In this document: piece by piece, positions 9,057 to 18,904 of the stretch
How positions within the stretch are numbered: the stretch's first letter is position 1
How the letters are laid out: each line of letters opens with the position of its first letter
Source of the DNA: Vallitalea guaymasensis
GTDB taxonomy: Bacteria > Bacillota > Clostridia > Lachnospirales > Vallitaleaceae
Assembly: GCF_018141425.1 (NCBI RefSeq)
Contig: NZ_CP058561.1
Coordinates: forward strand, 124,001-188,000
Reading direction: 5' to 3'
DNA: 64,000 nucleotides
Position numbers and translations under genes: made by a program
Notes under the pieces: generated by a model
Database searches by the model: none
The model's input: the letters and a program-made list of their open reading frames with translations, nothing else
What the model was told of the DNA's origin: nothing

Positions 9057-11657
9057 TTATATAATCTGTAGTTTTCCATCAATGTAATCAATGACTATAT
9101 TACTGCCTTCGGAAACATTTCCTGATATAATTGCCCTGCCAATCATTGTTTCCACATTCCTTTGCAGGTATCTTTTCAAAGGTCTGGCTCCATATATAGG
9201 GTCATAACCTTCTTCAACGATATGTCTCTTTGCTTTATCCGTTATCTCAATCCCTAGTCTTCTATCAGCAAGTCTTTTTCCAATCTCATCAATCAACAGA
9301 TCGACTATAGCTATCAAGTCTTCCTTGGTAAGGGGTTTGTATAATACTATTTCATCTACTCTATTCAAAAATTCAGGTCTAAAATATTTATTGAGTGAAC
9401 TAGTAACATTATTTCTTGCTTGTTCACTTATCTCACCTATAGAATTGATACCTTCCAATAAATACTCTGAACCTATATTGGAGGTCATGATGATAATTGT
9501 ATTCTTAAAATCTACTGTCCTACCTTGCGAATCAGTAATTCGTCCATCATCAAGTATTTGAAGAAGAATGTTGAATACATCTGGATGAGCCTTCTCAATC
9601 TCATCTAATAGTACTACAGAATAAGGTTTCCTACGAACAGCTTCCGTCAACTGTCCACCTTCTTCATAACCTACATAACCTGGTGGTGCTCCAATAAGTC
9701 TTGATACTGAGAATTTTTCCATATACTCACTCATATCTATTCTAACAATGTTATCTTCAGTATCAAATAGTACCTCAGCTACAGCTTTTGCCAGCTCTGT
9801 TTTTCCTACACCAGTTGGTCCAAGGAATATAAAAGAACCTATTGGTCTCTTAGGGTCTTTTATCCCTGCTCTGGATCTGATAATAGCATCTGTAACTCTT
9901 TGTATGGCTTCATCCTGCCCAATAACTCTTCTATGAAGAATATCACTAAGCTTCAACAATTTTTCTCTTTCACCTGAAACCAATTTACTAAGTGGTATAC
10001 CTGTCCATCGAGATATTATCTCAGCTATTTCTTCTTCGGAAACTTTTTGTCTTAACAAAGAATTATCATTTTTATTAGTTTCTATATTTCTTTGTTCTTC
10101 CTCTAGCTTGGCTTTCAGTTCTGGCAAACGTCCATATTTCAACATTGCAGCTTTATTAAGATCATATTCTCTCTCAGCTTTTTCAATTTCTCTTCCTACT
10201 TTTTCTAACTCTTCTTTTAGGTTTTGCACTTTCTCAATATTCTGTTTCTCATTTTCCCACTGAACTTTCATAGTATTGTATATGTCTTTATGTTCTGCCA
10301 ATTCTTTTTGTATCCTTGACAATCTGCTTTTACTCATGTCGTCTTTTTCTTTAATCAATGCGGCTTCTTCTATTTCCAGTTGTATTATTTTCCTAGATAC
10401 TTCATCGAGTTCTGTTGGCATTGAATCCATTTCTGTTCTTATCATAGCACATGCTTCATCAACTAAGTCAATAGCTTTATCAGGAAGAAAACGGTCTGTT
10501 ATATATCTATTAGATAACACAGCTGCAGATACCAAAGCAGTATCTTGTATCTTCACACCATGAAATACTTCATACCTTTCACTTAATCCTCTTAAGATAG
10601 ATATAGTATCTTCAACAGTAGGTTCATCTACCATAACTGGCTGGAATCTTCTCTCTAGAGCAGAATCTTTTTCTATATACTTTCTATATTCATCCAAGGT
10701 GGTAGCACCTATACAATGCAATTCACCTCTAGCTAACATAGGTTTCAACATATTCCCTGCATCCATTGCTCCTTCTGTCTTACCAGCACCAACAATTGTA
10801 TGAAGTTCATCAATAAATAATATTACCTTGCCATCACTATCTTTTACTTCCTTTAAAACTGCCTTGAATCTTTCTTCAAACTCACCTCTATATTTAGCCC
10901 CTGCTACTAATGCCCCTAAATCTAGTGATATGATCTTTTTATCTTTGATTCCTTCAGGCACATCTCCCTTTACAATCCTATGAGCCAATCCTTCGGCAAT
11001 TGCTGTTTTCCCAACACCAGGTTCCCCTATTAAAACAGGGTTATTCTTTGTCTTCCTAGATAGAATCCTTATGGCATGACGAATCTCACCATCTCTACCT
11101 ATTACAGGGTCCAACTTGTTTTGTCTTGCTTCTTCAACCAAATCATGTCCATATCTTGTTAAAGCCTCATAAGTATTCTCTGGATTATCAGATACCACTC
11201 TCTGATTACCTCTTATTGCCTTAAGTACATTTAATACTGCGTTCTTAGTTATATCATACTTGTTAAGTAAAGTTACCACATAATCCTTTTTACTAAGCAC
11301 AAAAAAAGATACAAACAAATGTTCAACAGATACAAATTGATCTCCAAGCTTCTCAGCTTCTTTTAATGCAGCAACAAAAATCTTATCCGTTGATGTACTA
11401 ATATATATTTTACCAGCTTCTCTACCTGGACCAGATACTTTAGGCATCTTATTGACATAATCATCAAGTTCTATAGTCATACCATTAATATCTTTACCCA
11501 TCTTATCTAAGATCCTAGGTATCAAACCATTTTCTTGTTTTAATAACGATAACAGCAAATGCTCAGGTGCTATTTCAATATTACCATTACCAACCGCAAT
11601 TGTTTCAGCATTCTTGACAGCTTCCAAACTCTTCTGAGTGAATTTATTCAAATCCAT
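9057..11657 (-). CDS. clpB: ATP-dependent disaggregase ClpB
   Basis: An 866-aa Hsp100 chaperone that extracts polypeptides from aggregates together with DnaK/DnaJ. In order: the N-terminal Clp repeat domain, first AAA+ module (Walker [10 protein letters not shown], Walker [11 protein letters not shown]), the long coiled-coil middle domain rich in Glu/Lys that separates ClpB from ClpA/ClpC, second AAA+ module (Walker [10 protein letters not shown], Walker [13 protein letters not shown]) and the C-terminal small domain. Its length is normal for the family. The ATG at 11657 lies six bases after AGAGGTG; the in-frame GTG at 11666 is inside that site. A DnaJ/CbpA-like co-chaperone gene is just upstream. 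I see no CIRCE element or clear CtsR heptad repeats before it. Confidence 0.97.
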   Translation of the reverse strand: MDLNKFTQKSLEAVKNAETIAVGNGNIEIAPEHLLLSLLKQENGLIPRILDKMGKDINGMTIELDDYVNKMPKVSGPGREAGKIYISTSTDKIFVAALKEAEKLGDQFVSVEHLFVSFFVLSKKDYVVTLLNKYDITKNAVLNVLKAIRGNQRVVSDNPENTYEALTRYGHDLVEEARQNKLDPVIGRDGEIRHAIRILSRKTKNNPVLIGEPGVGKTAIAEGLAHRIVKGDVPEGIKDKKIISLDLGALVAGAKYRGEFEERFKAVLKEVKDSDGKVILFIDELHTIVGAGKTEGAMDAGNMLKPMLARGELHCIGATTLDEYRKYIEKDSALERRFQPVMVDEPTVEDTISILRGLSERYEVFHGVKIQDTALVSAAVLSNRYITDRFLPDKAIDLVDEACAMIRTEMDSMPTELDEVSRKIIQLEIEEAALIKEKDDMSKSRLSRIQKELAEHKDIYNTMKVQWENEKQNIEKVQNLKEELEKVGREIEKAEREYDLNKAAMLKYGRLPELKAKLEEEQRNIETNKNDNSLLRQKVSEEEIAEIISRWTGIPLSKLVSGEREKLLKLSDILHRRVIGQDEAIQRVTDAIIRSRAGIKDPKRPIGSFIFLGPTGVGKTELAKAVAEVLFDTEDNIVRIDMSEYMEKFSVSRLIGAPPGYVGYEEGGQLTEAVRRKPYSVVLLDEIEKAHPDVFNILLQILDDGRITDSQGRTVDFKNTIIIMTSNIGSEYLLEGINSIGEISEQARNNVTSSLNKYFRPEFLNRVDEIVLYKPLTKEDLIAIVDLLIDEIGKRLADRRLGIEITDKAKRHIVEEGYDPIYGARPLKRYLQRNVETMIGRAIISGNVSEGSNIVIDYIDGKLQII

Positions 11658-11707
11658 ACTTTTCACCTCTAACTATAATTATTATTTTTTATAATACGTA
11701 CCAAATG

Positions 11708-11769
11708 AAAGTGTTCTAATCGCGCAGACCGACCGCTTCTCAGGGTAAGGCAAGTAATTATAACACTTT
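11708..11769. repeat. small palindromic repeat, family 1, copy 1
   Basis: A 30-base core (11724-11753; starts GCAGACCGACCGC, ends GGGTAAGGCAA) is flanked by arms that pair imperfectly (AAAGTGTTCTAATCGC against GTAATTATAACACTTT). The identical core recurs at 13947-13976 with different, longer arms. The element fills the gap between the DnaJ-like gene and clpB. It has no coding capacity. Confidence 0.75.
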
Positions 11770-11779
11770 ACACTAACCC

Positions 11780-12727
11780 TTATCTAATCTTCCCACTAGA
11801 TATTTCCTTCCATTTTTTAAGTAATTTGATTTCTTCCTTGCTAAGCTCTTCAGGTACAACTATCCTAGCCACAAAATAAAAATCTCCAGTTTTTTTCTTA
11901 CTTTTCAACCCTTTGTTCTTCAATCTGAATTTCTTTCCTGATTGAGTTCCCTTAGGTATCTTTATCTTGAACTTTTTGTCCATAGTACTAGCTTCTATCT
12001 CTGCTCCAAAAGCAGACTCCCAAGGAGCAATATTCAAGTCTTTATAAATATCATAACCATTAAGCTTATAATCAGCATCATCAACTATATGAACCTTAAT
12101 CAATAAGTCACCACTTGGACCACCGTTATACCCTCTACTTCCTTGCCCTTTCAACCTTATTTTCTGTCCTTCAATTATACCCTTTGGAATTGTAACATCT
12201 AATTGATGTCTATTCCCCATATCATCCCCTATTGTAATCTTTTTAGTTGAACCATTATAGCTGTCTGATATAGATATATCAAGTTCAGCCTCAGCATTCT
12301 GCCCCTTAACCGACCTAGTTTGTTGTTGTCTAAATCCACCCATACCTGATGAAAAACCACCAAAATTACTAAATCCTTTAAAAGCTCCTCTTCCACTCTT
12401 ACCAAAACTGTTAGCTCTGAATATAGAGTCGAATACAGACCTTAATATATCTTCATCACCTGTCCATGAGCTTGTATCACCAGAATAATATCCTCCACCA
12501 TTTTCCCACTGACTTCCAAACTGATCATACGCTTTTCTCTTTTCAGGGTCCTTCAACACATTATAAGCTTCATTAATCTTCTTAAATTTGTCTTCTGCCT
12601 CTTTTGTTTTATTTGAATCCGGATGATATTTATGAGCTAACTTCCTATACGCTTTCTGTATCTCTTTATCATTAGCCTCTCTGGAAACACCCAGTGTTTT
12701 ATAATAATCCTCAACGTTATTTGGCAT
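11780..12727 (-). CDS. DnaJ/CbpA-like co-chaperone without zinc fingers
   Basis: A 315-aa type B Hsp40. Residues 7-75 form the J domain with the HPD motif at 35-37, which stimulates the DnaK ATPase. A Gly/Phe/Ser-rich linker (about 85-140) follows, then the two beta-rich substrate-binding domains (from [15 protein letters not shown]). The CxxCxGxG zinc repeats of canonical DnaJ are absent, so this is a CbpA-like accessory J protein. The ATG at 12727 follows AGGAGGTG; the GTG at 12736 is part of that site. It lies immediately upstream of clpB on the same strand, pointing to a shared role in disaggregation. Confidence 0.92.
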   Translation of the reverse strand: MPNNVEDYYKTLGVSREANDKEIQKAYRKLAHKYHPDSNKTKEAEDKFKKINEAYNVLKDPEKRKAYDQFGSQWENGGGYYSGDTSSWTGDEDILRSVFDSIFRANSFGKSGRGAFKGFSNFGGFSSGMGGFRQQQTRSVKGQNAEAELDISISDSYNGSTKKITIGDDMGNRHQLDVTIPKGIIEGQKIRLKGQGSRGYNGGPSGDLLIKVHIVDDADYKLNGYDIYKDLNIAPWESAFGAEIEASTMDKKFKIKIPKGTQSGKKFRLKNKGLKSKKKTGDFYFVARIVVPEELSKEEIKLLKKWKEISSGKIR

Positions 12728-12757
12728 AATCTGCACCTCCTATTTTATTAACCATAC

Positions 12758-13432
12758 TCATTTTAAAAATAAATTAAGATTATTCAAATGCTGACAATAT
12801 ATCTTATCAATCTTATTAAATACATCCTCTTGATTATAATGATTGAAATAATAGTTAAGCGAATCATCAATCATCAATAAATAACAACTTAAGTACTCTG
12901 CTATAGAATCATCATCCATCTTTTCCAAAGGAATCCCTCTCAAAAACTCTCTCACAAATCTATTATTTGAATTAGTATAAGTCTTATTGATTATCTCTCT
13001 CTGATAAATCTCTGGAAACCTCTTTTTATCAATATAGCAAATACCATTAAAAAACCTTTCCAAATGTTCATTAAGGTCTTCTGACTTAGATCTGGAATTA
13101 ATCTTTAGAACAGCATATCTTTCCTCATTATTACCTACATAAAACTCAAAACTATATCTGATACTAGGTTTATATTTATATTTTATAAAAGTCCCAAATT
13201 GTAGACTCCCATAATCATTCTTGGACTTCACTTGAATACTATCCGTTTCCACCAACTGAGATATCCTATTCATTATATTAGTAACTTTTTGCTGGGGCGT
13301 CAGCAAACCAATTTTCTCAGCCAGCATATCATTAATCAATTGTGACCTATTAGTATTCTTAATATATGCCAATCTATCAATAGCTTCAACAATCTCATCA
13401 AATAAAACTATGCTATAAATACTCTTCTTCAT
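12758..13432 (-). CDS. ribbon-helix-helix domain protein of unknown function
   Basis: A 224-aa protein. Residues 1-42 (MKKSIYSIVLFDEIVEAIDR then NTNRSQLINDMLAEKIG) read as a ribbon-helix-helix DNA-binding unit: a short beta strand, helix, turn with the N-R-S-Q-L helix cap, and a second helix. The remaining ~180 residues are alpha/beta with aromatic and acidic patches and match no family I recognise. The start at 13432 has GGAAGGG nine bases upstream. It may form one unit with the DnaJ-like gene 30 bases downstream. Two copies of an AACATG-R-TA sequence overlap its promoter, which suggests self-regulation. It could be an antitoxin-like or chaperone-locus regulator, but no toxin gene is present. 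Confidence 0.7.
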   Translation of the reverse strand: MKKSIYSIVLFDEIVEAIDRLAYIKNTNRSQLINDMLAEKIGLLTPQQKVTNIMNRISQLVETDSIQVKSKNDYGSLQFGTFIKYKYKPSIRYSFEFYVGNNEERYAVLKINSRSKSEDLNEHLERFFNGICYIDKKRFPEIYQREIINKTYTNSNNRFVREFLRGIPLEKMDDDSIAEYLSCYLLMIDDSLNYYFNHYNQEDVFNKIDKIYCQHLNNLNLFLK

Positions 13433-13466
13433 ATTTATCAACCCTTCCAATAACACCATAATATGT

Positions 13467-13507
13467 TATCATGTTTTTATAGTATACCATGTTAAATAAT
13501 TTGTCAA
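13467..13507 (-). promoter_or_regulatory. promoter with direct repeats, ribbon-helix-helix gene
   Basis: TTGACA (13502-13507) and TACTAT (13479-13484) are 17 bases apart; TATACT at 13481-13486 is an alternative -10. Direct repeats AACATGGTA (13485-13493) and AACATGATA (13467-13475), 18 bases apart, bracket the -10 box on one face of the helix. Such tandem sites are typical operators of ribbon-helix-helix proteins. Confidence 0.6.
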
Positions 13508-13571
13508 TAACTTTATATAAATTACCTAACAAGTTTATAAAAAAGAATTGATTTGGTTAACAGTCGCTACA

Positions 13572-13731
13572 ATAGTATAGGGGAATATTCCGTCAGCCAG
13601 TTAAACGTCCATGTTTGATAAATAACAATGGACATCGAGTCCATTATTATTTCTGACAGTCCAGTAGGGCTGTCAGGTTAAAGGCTGAGTTCGCCGTCCA
13701 TGGCTCACTGCTCCATATTCCCCTATACTAT
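13572..13731. repeat. palindrome-ended repeat, family 2, long copy
   Basis: A 160-base non-coding element with perfect 17-base terminal inverted repeats (ATAGTATAGGGGAATAT and ATATTCCCCTATACTAT). Inside, CCGTCAGCCAGTTAAACG and GGCTGAGTTCGCCGTCC match the copy at 40677-40775. This copy holds about 60 additional bases forming two hairpins: AATGGAC/GTCCATT and CTGACAGTCC/GGGCTGTCAG. With the family 1 copy it accounts for most of the 13508-14031 gap; the rest is AT-rich without visible signals. Confidence 0.8.
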
Positions 13732-13923
13732 TTCCACTCTGTATTATTATTCATGGATTGTACCGTATTTACCTTCTTTTATTATGTTATTAAGATTAGT
13801 ATACTAAAATAGACCTATTCATATCAATACTATAAAACCTAAAACATAGCAAATAAATGAATACGTCTATCATGTTCTTACTTTTGTAGCTTATCATCTT
13901 TTATTACCTTCATGTGCCATCGA

Positions 13924-13999
13924 AGGGTATAAGTGTTAATAATCACGCAGACCGACCGCTTCTCAGGGTAAGGCAAGTGATTATTAACACTTATACCCT
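13924..13999. repeat. small palindromic repeat, family 1, copy 2
   Basis: A perfect 23-base inverted repeat (arms 13924-13946 and 13977-13999, beginning AGGGTATAAGTG) encloses the same 30-base core found at 11724-11753. As RNA it would be a long stem presenting a conserved 30-base loop. It lies downstream of thrC. Confidence 0.8.
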
Positions 14000-14031
14000 G
14001 ACCCCCACATCCCCCAAAAAAAACAAAAAAA

Positions 14032-14047
14032 GCTAGCACCCGCTAGC
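14032..14047 (-). terminator. terminator of thrC
   Basis: GCTAGC-GGGT-GCTAGC followed by TTTTTTTG on the minus strand. The stem overlaps the thrC stop codon. Confidence 0.8.
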
Positions 14048-15533
14048 TCAAACTCAATATCTCTTTAACAGTCTCTTTCATCTTATCTTTATCACATATC
14101 ATCTTATGCCTTATCTCGGCACCTATAATATCCTTAATAGCCTCCGGAACGTCTACTCCCGTCAACTCATTCATTTTCTTTATCAACTCAAAATCATCAT
14201 ACTTCTCATAACTCTCATCAATAGCCTTCATAACACTACGAGTAAATTTATATGGGCTAGCTGTTGAAGCAATAACAGTCTTCCTATTATCACCAGTATC
14301 CTTCTTATACTTTTTATAAACGGAACTACCAACAGCAGTATGTGAGTCAATCAAGTACCCTGACTTATCAAAAACTTCCTTAATGGCATCATAAGTTTCA
14401 TCAATGGAAGCATAATTACCATAAAAATCCTTTAATCCTTTTTTCATATCCTCAGATATCTCATATTCACCTTTACTTGATAACGAACTCATAAGATCAT
14501 TGATAACACTTTCCTTATTATCAGATATCTTATACAACAATCTCTCCAAATTACTGGATATCAAAATATCCATAGAAGGTGATATAGTCAATACAAATTC
14601 TCTTTTCCTATTATATACACCTGTATTCATAAAATCATACAATACTTTATTATCGTTAGATGCACATATCAATTGATGAATTGGCAATCCCATATTCTTA
14701 GCATAATATGCAGCTAATATATTCCCAAAATTACCAGTTGGAACAACAACATTAATGTCCTCACCCATCTTGATGTCTCCACTTGCCACCATCTTAGTAT
14801 ATGCATAGAAATAATAAACTATCTGAGGTATCAATCTACCTATATTGATTGAATTGGCTGATGAGAACCTATAACCATTATTATCCATCAATTGGACAAA
14901 CTCATCATTATTAAATATTTCCTTAACTCCATTTTGAGCATCATCAAAATTTCCTTCTATACCAACAACATATGTATTATCTCCTTTTTGAGTAACCATC
15001 TGTTGTTTTTGAATAGGACTTACCCCATCTTTTGGATAGAATACAATGATTTTAATTCCTTCCACATCAGCAAATCCAGCTAAAGCAGCTTTACCAGTAT
15101 CTCCTGATGTTGCTGTAAGGATAACTATTTCTTTATCTATATTTTGCTTCTTAGCAGAAACCTTCATTAGATAAGGTAAAATAGATAATGCCATATCTTT
15201 GAATGCAATGGTTGACCCATGGAACAACTCTAAATAATGTGCTCTATTTTTTTTAACAACTGGAGCAATCTCTTCTGTATCAAATTTATCATCATAAGCA
15301 TTATTTATACAATATCTCAACTCTTCTTCAGTAAAGTCAGTAAGATATAACTTCATTATTTCATAAGCTAAATCCTTATACTCAAGGCCTAACAAATCTT
15401 CTAAAGGTTTATCTAATTTAGGAATCTCATTAGGTACGAATAGCCCTCCGTCACATGCTAATCCTTTAATAATAGCTAATGATGCTTGTATATCACTTTC
15501 ACCACCACGTGTGCTTTTATATAATGTATTCAT
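14043..15533 (-). CDS. thrC: threonine synthase
   Basis: A 496-aa PLP enzyme converting O-phospho-L-homoserine to threonine. The N-terminus has the family opening YKSTRGGESDIQASLAIIKGL; the PLP lysine lies in FHGSTIAFKDMALS; the phosphate-gripping loop is VPTGNFGNILA. Its length fits the long (E. coli/fungal-like) threonine synthases. Of two nearby ATGs, 15533 is preferred because AAGGA lies nine bases before it; at 15542 the site would be adjacent to the codon. It is monocistronic, between its own promoter and terminator. No threonine/isoleucine leader peptide or T-box was seen before it. Confidence 0.95.
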   Translation of the reverse strand: MNTLYKSTRGGESDIQASLAIIKGLACDGGLFVPNEIPKLDKPLEDLLGLEYKDLAYEIMKLYLTDFTEEELRYCINNAYDDKFDTEEIAPVVKKNRAHYLELFHGSTIAFKDMALSILPYLMKVSAKKQNIDKEIVILTATSGDTGKAALAGFADVEGIKIIVFYPKDGVSPIQKQQMVTQKGDNTYVVGIEGNFDDAQNGVKEIFNNDEFVQLMDNNGYRFSSANSINIGRLIPQIVYYFYAYTKMVASGDIKMGEDINVVVPTGNFGNILAAYYAKNMGLPIHQLICASNDNKVLYDFMNTGVYNRKREFVLTISPSMDILISSNLERLLYKISDNKESVINDLMSSLSSKGEYEISEDMKKGLKDFYGNYASIDETYDAIKEVFDKSGYLIDSHTAVGSSVYKKYKKDTGDNRKTVIASTASPYKFTRSVMKAIDESYEKYDDFELIKKMNELTGVDVPEAIKDIIGAEIRHKMICDKDKMKETVKEILSLS

Positions 15534-15565
15534 TAGTTTCATTCCTTTTTTTGATGTTTTTTAAG

Positions 15566-15594
15566 ATTATATCATACTATTCACTTTAACACAA
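15566..15594 (-). promoter_or_regulatory. promoter of thrC
   Basis: On the minus strand TTGTGT (15589-15594) and TATAAT (15566-15571) are 17 bases apart, about 30 bases before the start codon. Confidence 0.55.
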
Positions 15595-15606
15595 TACTAG
15601 AACAAA

Positions 15607-15664
15607 AGAGGCTATGCCTCTCTTTCCAATAACTCAAAAAATAGGCAATCATCTGATTGCCTAT
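15607..15664 (-). terminator. tandem terminators of the SleB-like gene
   Basis: The strong first hairpin ATAGGCAATC-AGAT-GATTGCCTAT (15641-15664) is followed by TTTTTTG on the minus strand. A second, AGAGGC-ATA-GCCTCT (15607-15621), is followed by TTTGTT and sits just before the thrC promoter. Confidence 0.8.
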
Positions 15665-15687
15665 AATATATATATATTAATATTTAT

Positions 15688-16509
15688 CTACTTAAAAAAT
15701 TCGTGAACCCCATGCTGGTACACTTTGGTAAGATTATTATCAAACCAACTCATAGCTTTTTTAGAAGCATGACATCTTGCAGCAAAGTATAATGCCCCTT
15801 TTGAATAGTCCTCACCATTAAAAGCACTCTCAACAGCTTTTTTTGATTTGTCAGAGACTGTCACTGAATAGTATCTACCATCAGTAATAGGTGAAAACTG
15901 TGCTCTACCATTACTGCCTTGATGAACAACATCATAAATGTTATTTGGGAACTGCGAACTTTTCACTCGATTCATTACAACATTTACTATTAGTATTCGC
16001 CCAATTAGATCCTCGCCTGTAGCTTCTGCTTCAACAATCCTTGTTAAAGCTTCATAATCTTTAGCAGAAATATTCACTAATTGACTTTCTTGTTCTTTTG
16101 GTTTGTAGGTTGCCGTATGCAGCACTTTCTTGTCGCTACTTTCCTCTGGCTCCTTCATAGGTACAACTTTTTGTTTATCACTTTCAAGTTTTTCTTTGTC
16201 AGCTTTCTCTTGTTGCTCTTTCAACAGTTCGCCAAGCTTTTTGGTATACTGATCAATTCCTAAGTCAAGCTCAACAACAGTTTCTTCATCTTCAATAGAC
16301 TTATCATCCGAAACATCCGTCTCTTCGACATTTCCTTCTAAAGCAGATACCACATTGGTATGGGAACCAAAAAATCCATTAACACCTAGATATAATACAG
16401 TTATCATAATACAACTTGTAATTATAATTAATCCATTAGTGTATGCTTTCTTTGGAATATGCTTTATTGAGGAAAATATGTCCTTAAGAAGATTCTTTAC
16501 TTTAAACAT
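15688..16509 (-). CDS. SleB-like cell wall hydrolase, membrane anchored
   Basis: A 273-aa protein with a short cytoplasmic N-terminus, one membrane segment (about residues 24-46, IIITSCIMITVLYLGV), a ~100-residue charged linker (EEQQEK/EKLESDKQK-rich) and a C-terminal hydrolase domain of the SleB/CwlJ type (from YEALTRIVEAEATGED to the end), with the catalytic-region Glu residues in RIVEAEATGE and the ARCHASKKAMSWFD segment. The family cleaves spore cortex or vegetative peptidoglycan as lytic transglycosylase or amidase-like enzymes. The ATG at 16509 lies seven bases after AAGGAG; the longer frame upstream has no ribosome site. No peptidoglycan-binding repeat is present. The gene is monocistronic. 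Confidence 0.85.
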   Translation of the reverse strand: MFKVKNLLKDIFSSIKHIPKKAYTNGLIIITSCIMITVLYLGVNGFFGSHTNVVSALEGNVEETDVSDDKSIEDEETVVELDLGIDQYTKKLGELLKEQQEKADKEKLESDKQKVVPMKEPEESSDKKVLHTATYKPKEQESQLVNISAKDYEALTRIVEAEATGEDLIGRILIVNVVMNRVKSSQFPNNIYDVVHQGSNGRAQFSPITDGRYYSVTVSDKSKKAVESAFNGEDYSKGALYFAARCHASKKAMSWFDNNLTKVYQHGVHEFFK

Positions 16510-17073
16510 AATTTTTCTCCTTTTAACTATAGACAATTTCATAAATTTAAGACCGTCTTGCATGCATATGAAATTGAATTTTTTAACAAGCTCGTAATAA
16601 TTTCTTAACATTTTGCTTGTCATAGCGATTATAGTAAAACTTACATAATGTGTCAACTAACATCTAAATAATTTGGTACTTTTTATATTTGTTCAGAATA
16701 TTCAATTATTGATTTCATGCACTTTTTCTTTATTTACTATTTTTTCCAATTATTTTTTTGTATAATTTAACACAACTAAATTTTTTTTTGTGTAAAATAT
16801 CAAATTCAATTTTGTTACTAATTATATGTATATTTTTATGACTTCCATATTTTTCTACTTAATTTAGCTAATTCATTATTGTATTATTTTGTATTTTATT
16901 AATATAATATAATAACAATCTTTATCCGATATATATTTTAATAAGTTGATTAATTATATATGGATTTTTACATGCAAAACATCTTATTATTTGTATTATT
17001 TCCATTATTTATTATTATATACATTAATTTTCAAATAAATATATATCTTTAATATAAGAAAGGACTAAAATAT
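16510..17073. other. AT-rich intergenic region
   Basis: A 564-base gap between divergent genes. The only signals seen are TTGTAT (16879-16884) and TATAAT (16903-16908), 18 bases apart on the plus strand, a possible promoter for the AP2-like gene with a leader of about 160 bases. Nothing else is recognisable. Confidence 0.4.
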
Positions 17074-17868
17074 ATGTCATCATCAACGGGAGTTTATAAA
17101 ACAACTAGAAAAAACGGGACTATTTATTATAGAGCTTCTATAACTTTTTCAAACAAGCATATAAGTCTAGGAAGTTTTTCTTCCTATATATCTGCCCACA
17201 ATGCCTATTTGGAAGCAAAAGATATCATTAGCAGTGATATAAGTTTATATGATTATGCTAAGTCCAATACTTTGACATTCCATAAATTCGTTGTACTAAT
17301 TAATTTCAGAGATAATAAATACTATATCAAAAACCCTATCTATCTTCATAAGTATTATTTTTCTTATTTTCTTGACCAATCAACAGAGTTGACTTTTGAT
17401 GTAGATGATTTATTCTATTATTCCAATCATAAAATTTTCAAGAAGAATGGTTATATGTTCGTTAATGACTATGGTATGCAGGTAAACATACTCTCCAGAT
17501 ATGGTATTAAGAATTTCGCAGTTAATGGAAAAGATTATCATTTTAAAGATGGTGATAGCAACAATCTAAGATATCACAACATTATAGTTACCAATAAATA
17601 TTATGGCGTAGAGAAGATAACAAAAAATAACACTCCAGTATACCTATCCAAGATACATATAAACGGATATACTAAAATAGGTACATACAAGACTGATATA
17701 GAAGCAGCCATTGCTTATAATAAAGCTGTTGATTTTGTTATTGCCAATAATATATCCTCAAGAAATTATACCAAGAATTATATATCGGACATAGATTCCA
17801 AGGAGAATTACCTTAAACTATATGATTCCATAAAAATATCTAGGAACATTCTTTCCTTAATTAAATAA
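17074..17868 (+). CDS. AP2-like/HNH-like protein, probably derived from a homing endonuclease
   Basis: A 264-aa protein I recognise only by pattern. Residues 5-52 (GVYKTTRKNG, ISLGSF, AHNAYLEAKDI) and 176-222 (YYGVEKI, TKIGTYKTDIEAAIAYNKA) both show the AP2 pattern: GV, a basic beta sheet, a LGxF-like turn and an A-A-x-A-Y helix. Between them, NGYMFVNDYG and FKDGDSNNLRYHNI resemble the end of an HNH nuclease core (the D-x-N-x-L-N-R-x-x-N pattern), but the HNH catalytic His pair is not evident, so the nuclease is probably inactive. The gene is very AT-rich and stands alone between unrelated genes. It may be a relic or a domesticated DNA-binding protein. Confidence 0.55.
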   Translation: MSSSTGVYKTTRKNGTIYYRASITFSNKHISLGSFSSYISAHNAYLEAKDIISSDISLYDYAKSNTLTFHKFVVLINFRDNKYYIKNPIYLHKYYFSYFLDQSTELTFDVDDLFYYSNHKIFKKNGYMFVNDYGMQVNILSRYGIKNFAVNGKDYHFKDGDSNNLRYHNIIVTNKYYGVEKITKNNTPVYLSKIHINGYTKIGTYKTDIEAAIAYNKAVDFVIANNISSRNYTKNYISDIDSKENYLKLYDSIKISRNILSLIK

Positions 17869-17880
17869 ATTCAACAAAAA

Positions 17881-17937
17881 AGTGGCTATTATACATTATG
17901 GATAGTTGGAACTACCACCAATGTTAAATAAGCCACT
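17881..17937. terminator. bidirectional terminator hairpin
   Basis: AGTGGCTATT pairs with AATAAGCCACT, and an inner stem (ATAGTT/AACTAC) extends it. It sits between the convergent AP2-like and dehydrogenase genes, with an A-run on its left. Confidence 0.75.
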
Positions 17938-17944
17938 TCAATAA

Positions 17945-18904
17945 TTACTTTGTTACAACATTTCTTGTAATTCCTTTTTGAAATGATTTAATATTTTCTT
18001 TTACTTCAACAACTACCCTTTTCCTTGCTTCCACACTAGCCCAGGCAATATGTGGAGTAATCAATAATTTTATACTGTCCTGTATACTTAATAACGGATT
18101 ATCCTTATTAATAGGTTCATGTTCTAACACATCTAGACCTGCACCAGAAATTAAATCTTCATTAAGAGCTCTGGTAAGATCTGCTTCGTTGATGATTCTT
18201 CCTCTTCCCAGATTGAGAATTACTGCTGAATCTTTCATCTTAACAAACTCATCATATCCAATAAGATTATCAGTATTTTCATTAAGAGGCGCATGTATAG
18301 AAATAATATCAGAGGAACTTAGTAAATTATCCAATTCTACTCTTTCGTATTCTCCATTATCATTTTTACCAGATGTTGAATAATAGATAATTTTACAACC
18401 AAAACACTTAGCTATAGTTGCAACTTTTTTACCAATAGTTCCTAGACCAATGATTCCCCATGTTTTTCCAACAAGTTCATTATATTTTTTATCAAAATGA
18501 GTAAAAATCTTATCACCAACGTAAGCACCTGATTTTACATACTTATCATAATAAGATAACTTTTCATATAGATAAAATAATAATGCAAATGTATGTTGTG
18601 CCACGCTATCAGTAGAATAACCTACCACATTTGACACTACAATATTATGAGCATTAGTATAAGTCTTATCAACATTATTTGTCCCTGTTGCGGTCAAACA
18701 GATCAACTGTAGATTATTAGCATATTGAAGATTACTTTCATTAAGTACTACTTTATTGGCTATGATGACATTTACATCTTTTATTCTATCTATAACTTGA
18801 TCCTTGGAAGTGAATCCATAAATATCTACTTCACCTAAATCATTAAATACTGTCAAGTCCAAATCGTCACCAAGAGTATTAGCATCCAAAATAACTATTT
18901 TCAT
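17945..18904 (-). CDS. D-isomer-specific 2-hydroxyacid dehydrogenase
   Basis: A 319-aa NAD-dependent cytosolic oxidoreductase that interconverts 2-hydroxyacids and 2-ketoacids. The Rossmann motif is GIIGLGTIGKKVA. The catalytic residues are in place: Arg in NLGRGRIINE, Glu in GLDVLEHEP and His in LLITPHIAWAS. It resembles hydroxypyruvate/glycerate reductases more than D-lactate dehydrogenases, but the substrate is not decided. The ATG at 18904 follows AAAAGGAG. It is monocistronic. Confidence 0.88.
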   Translation of the reverse strand: MKIVILDANTLGDDLDLTVFNDLGEVDIYGFTSKDQVIDRIKDVNVIIANKVVLNESNLQYANNLQLICLTATGTNNVDKTYTNAHNIVVSNVVGYSTDSVAQHTFALLFYLYEKLSYYDKYVKSGAYVGDKIFTHFDKKYNELVGKTWGIIGLGTIGKKVATIAKCFGCKIIYYSTSGKNDNGEYERVELDNLLSSSDIISIHAPLNENTDNLIGYDEFVKMKDSAVILNLGRGRIINEADLTRALNEDLISGAGLDVLEHEPINKDNPLLSIQDSIKLLITPHIAWASVEARKRVVVEVKENIKSFQKGITRNVVTK

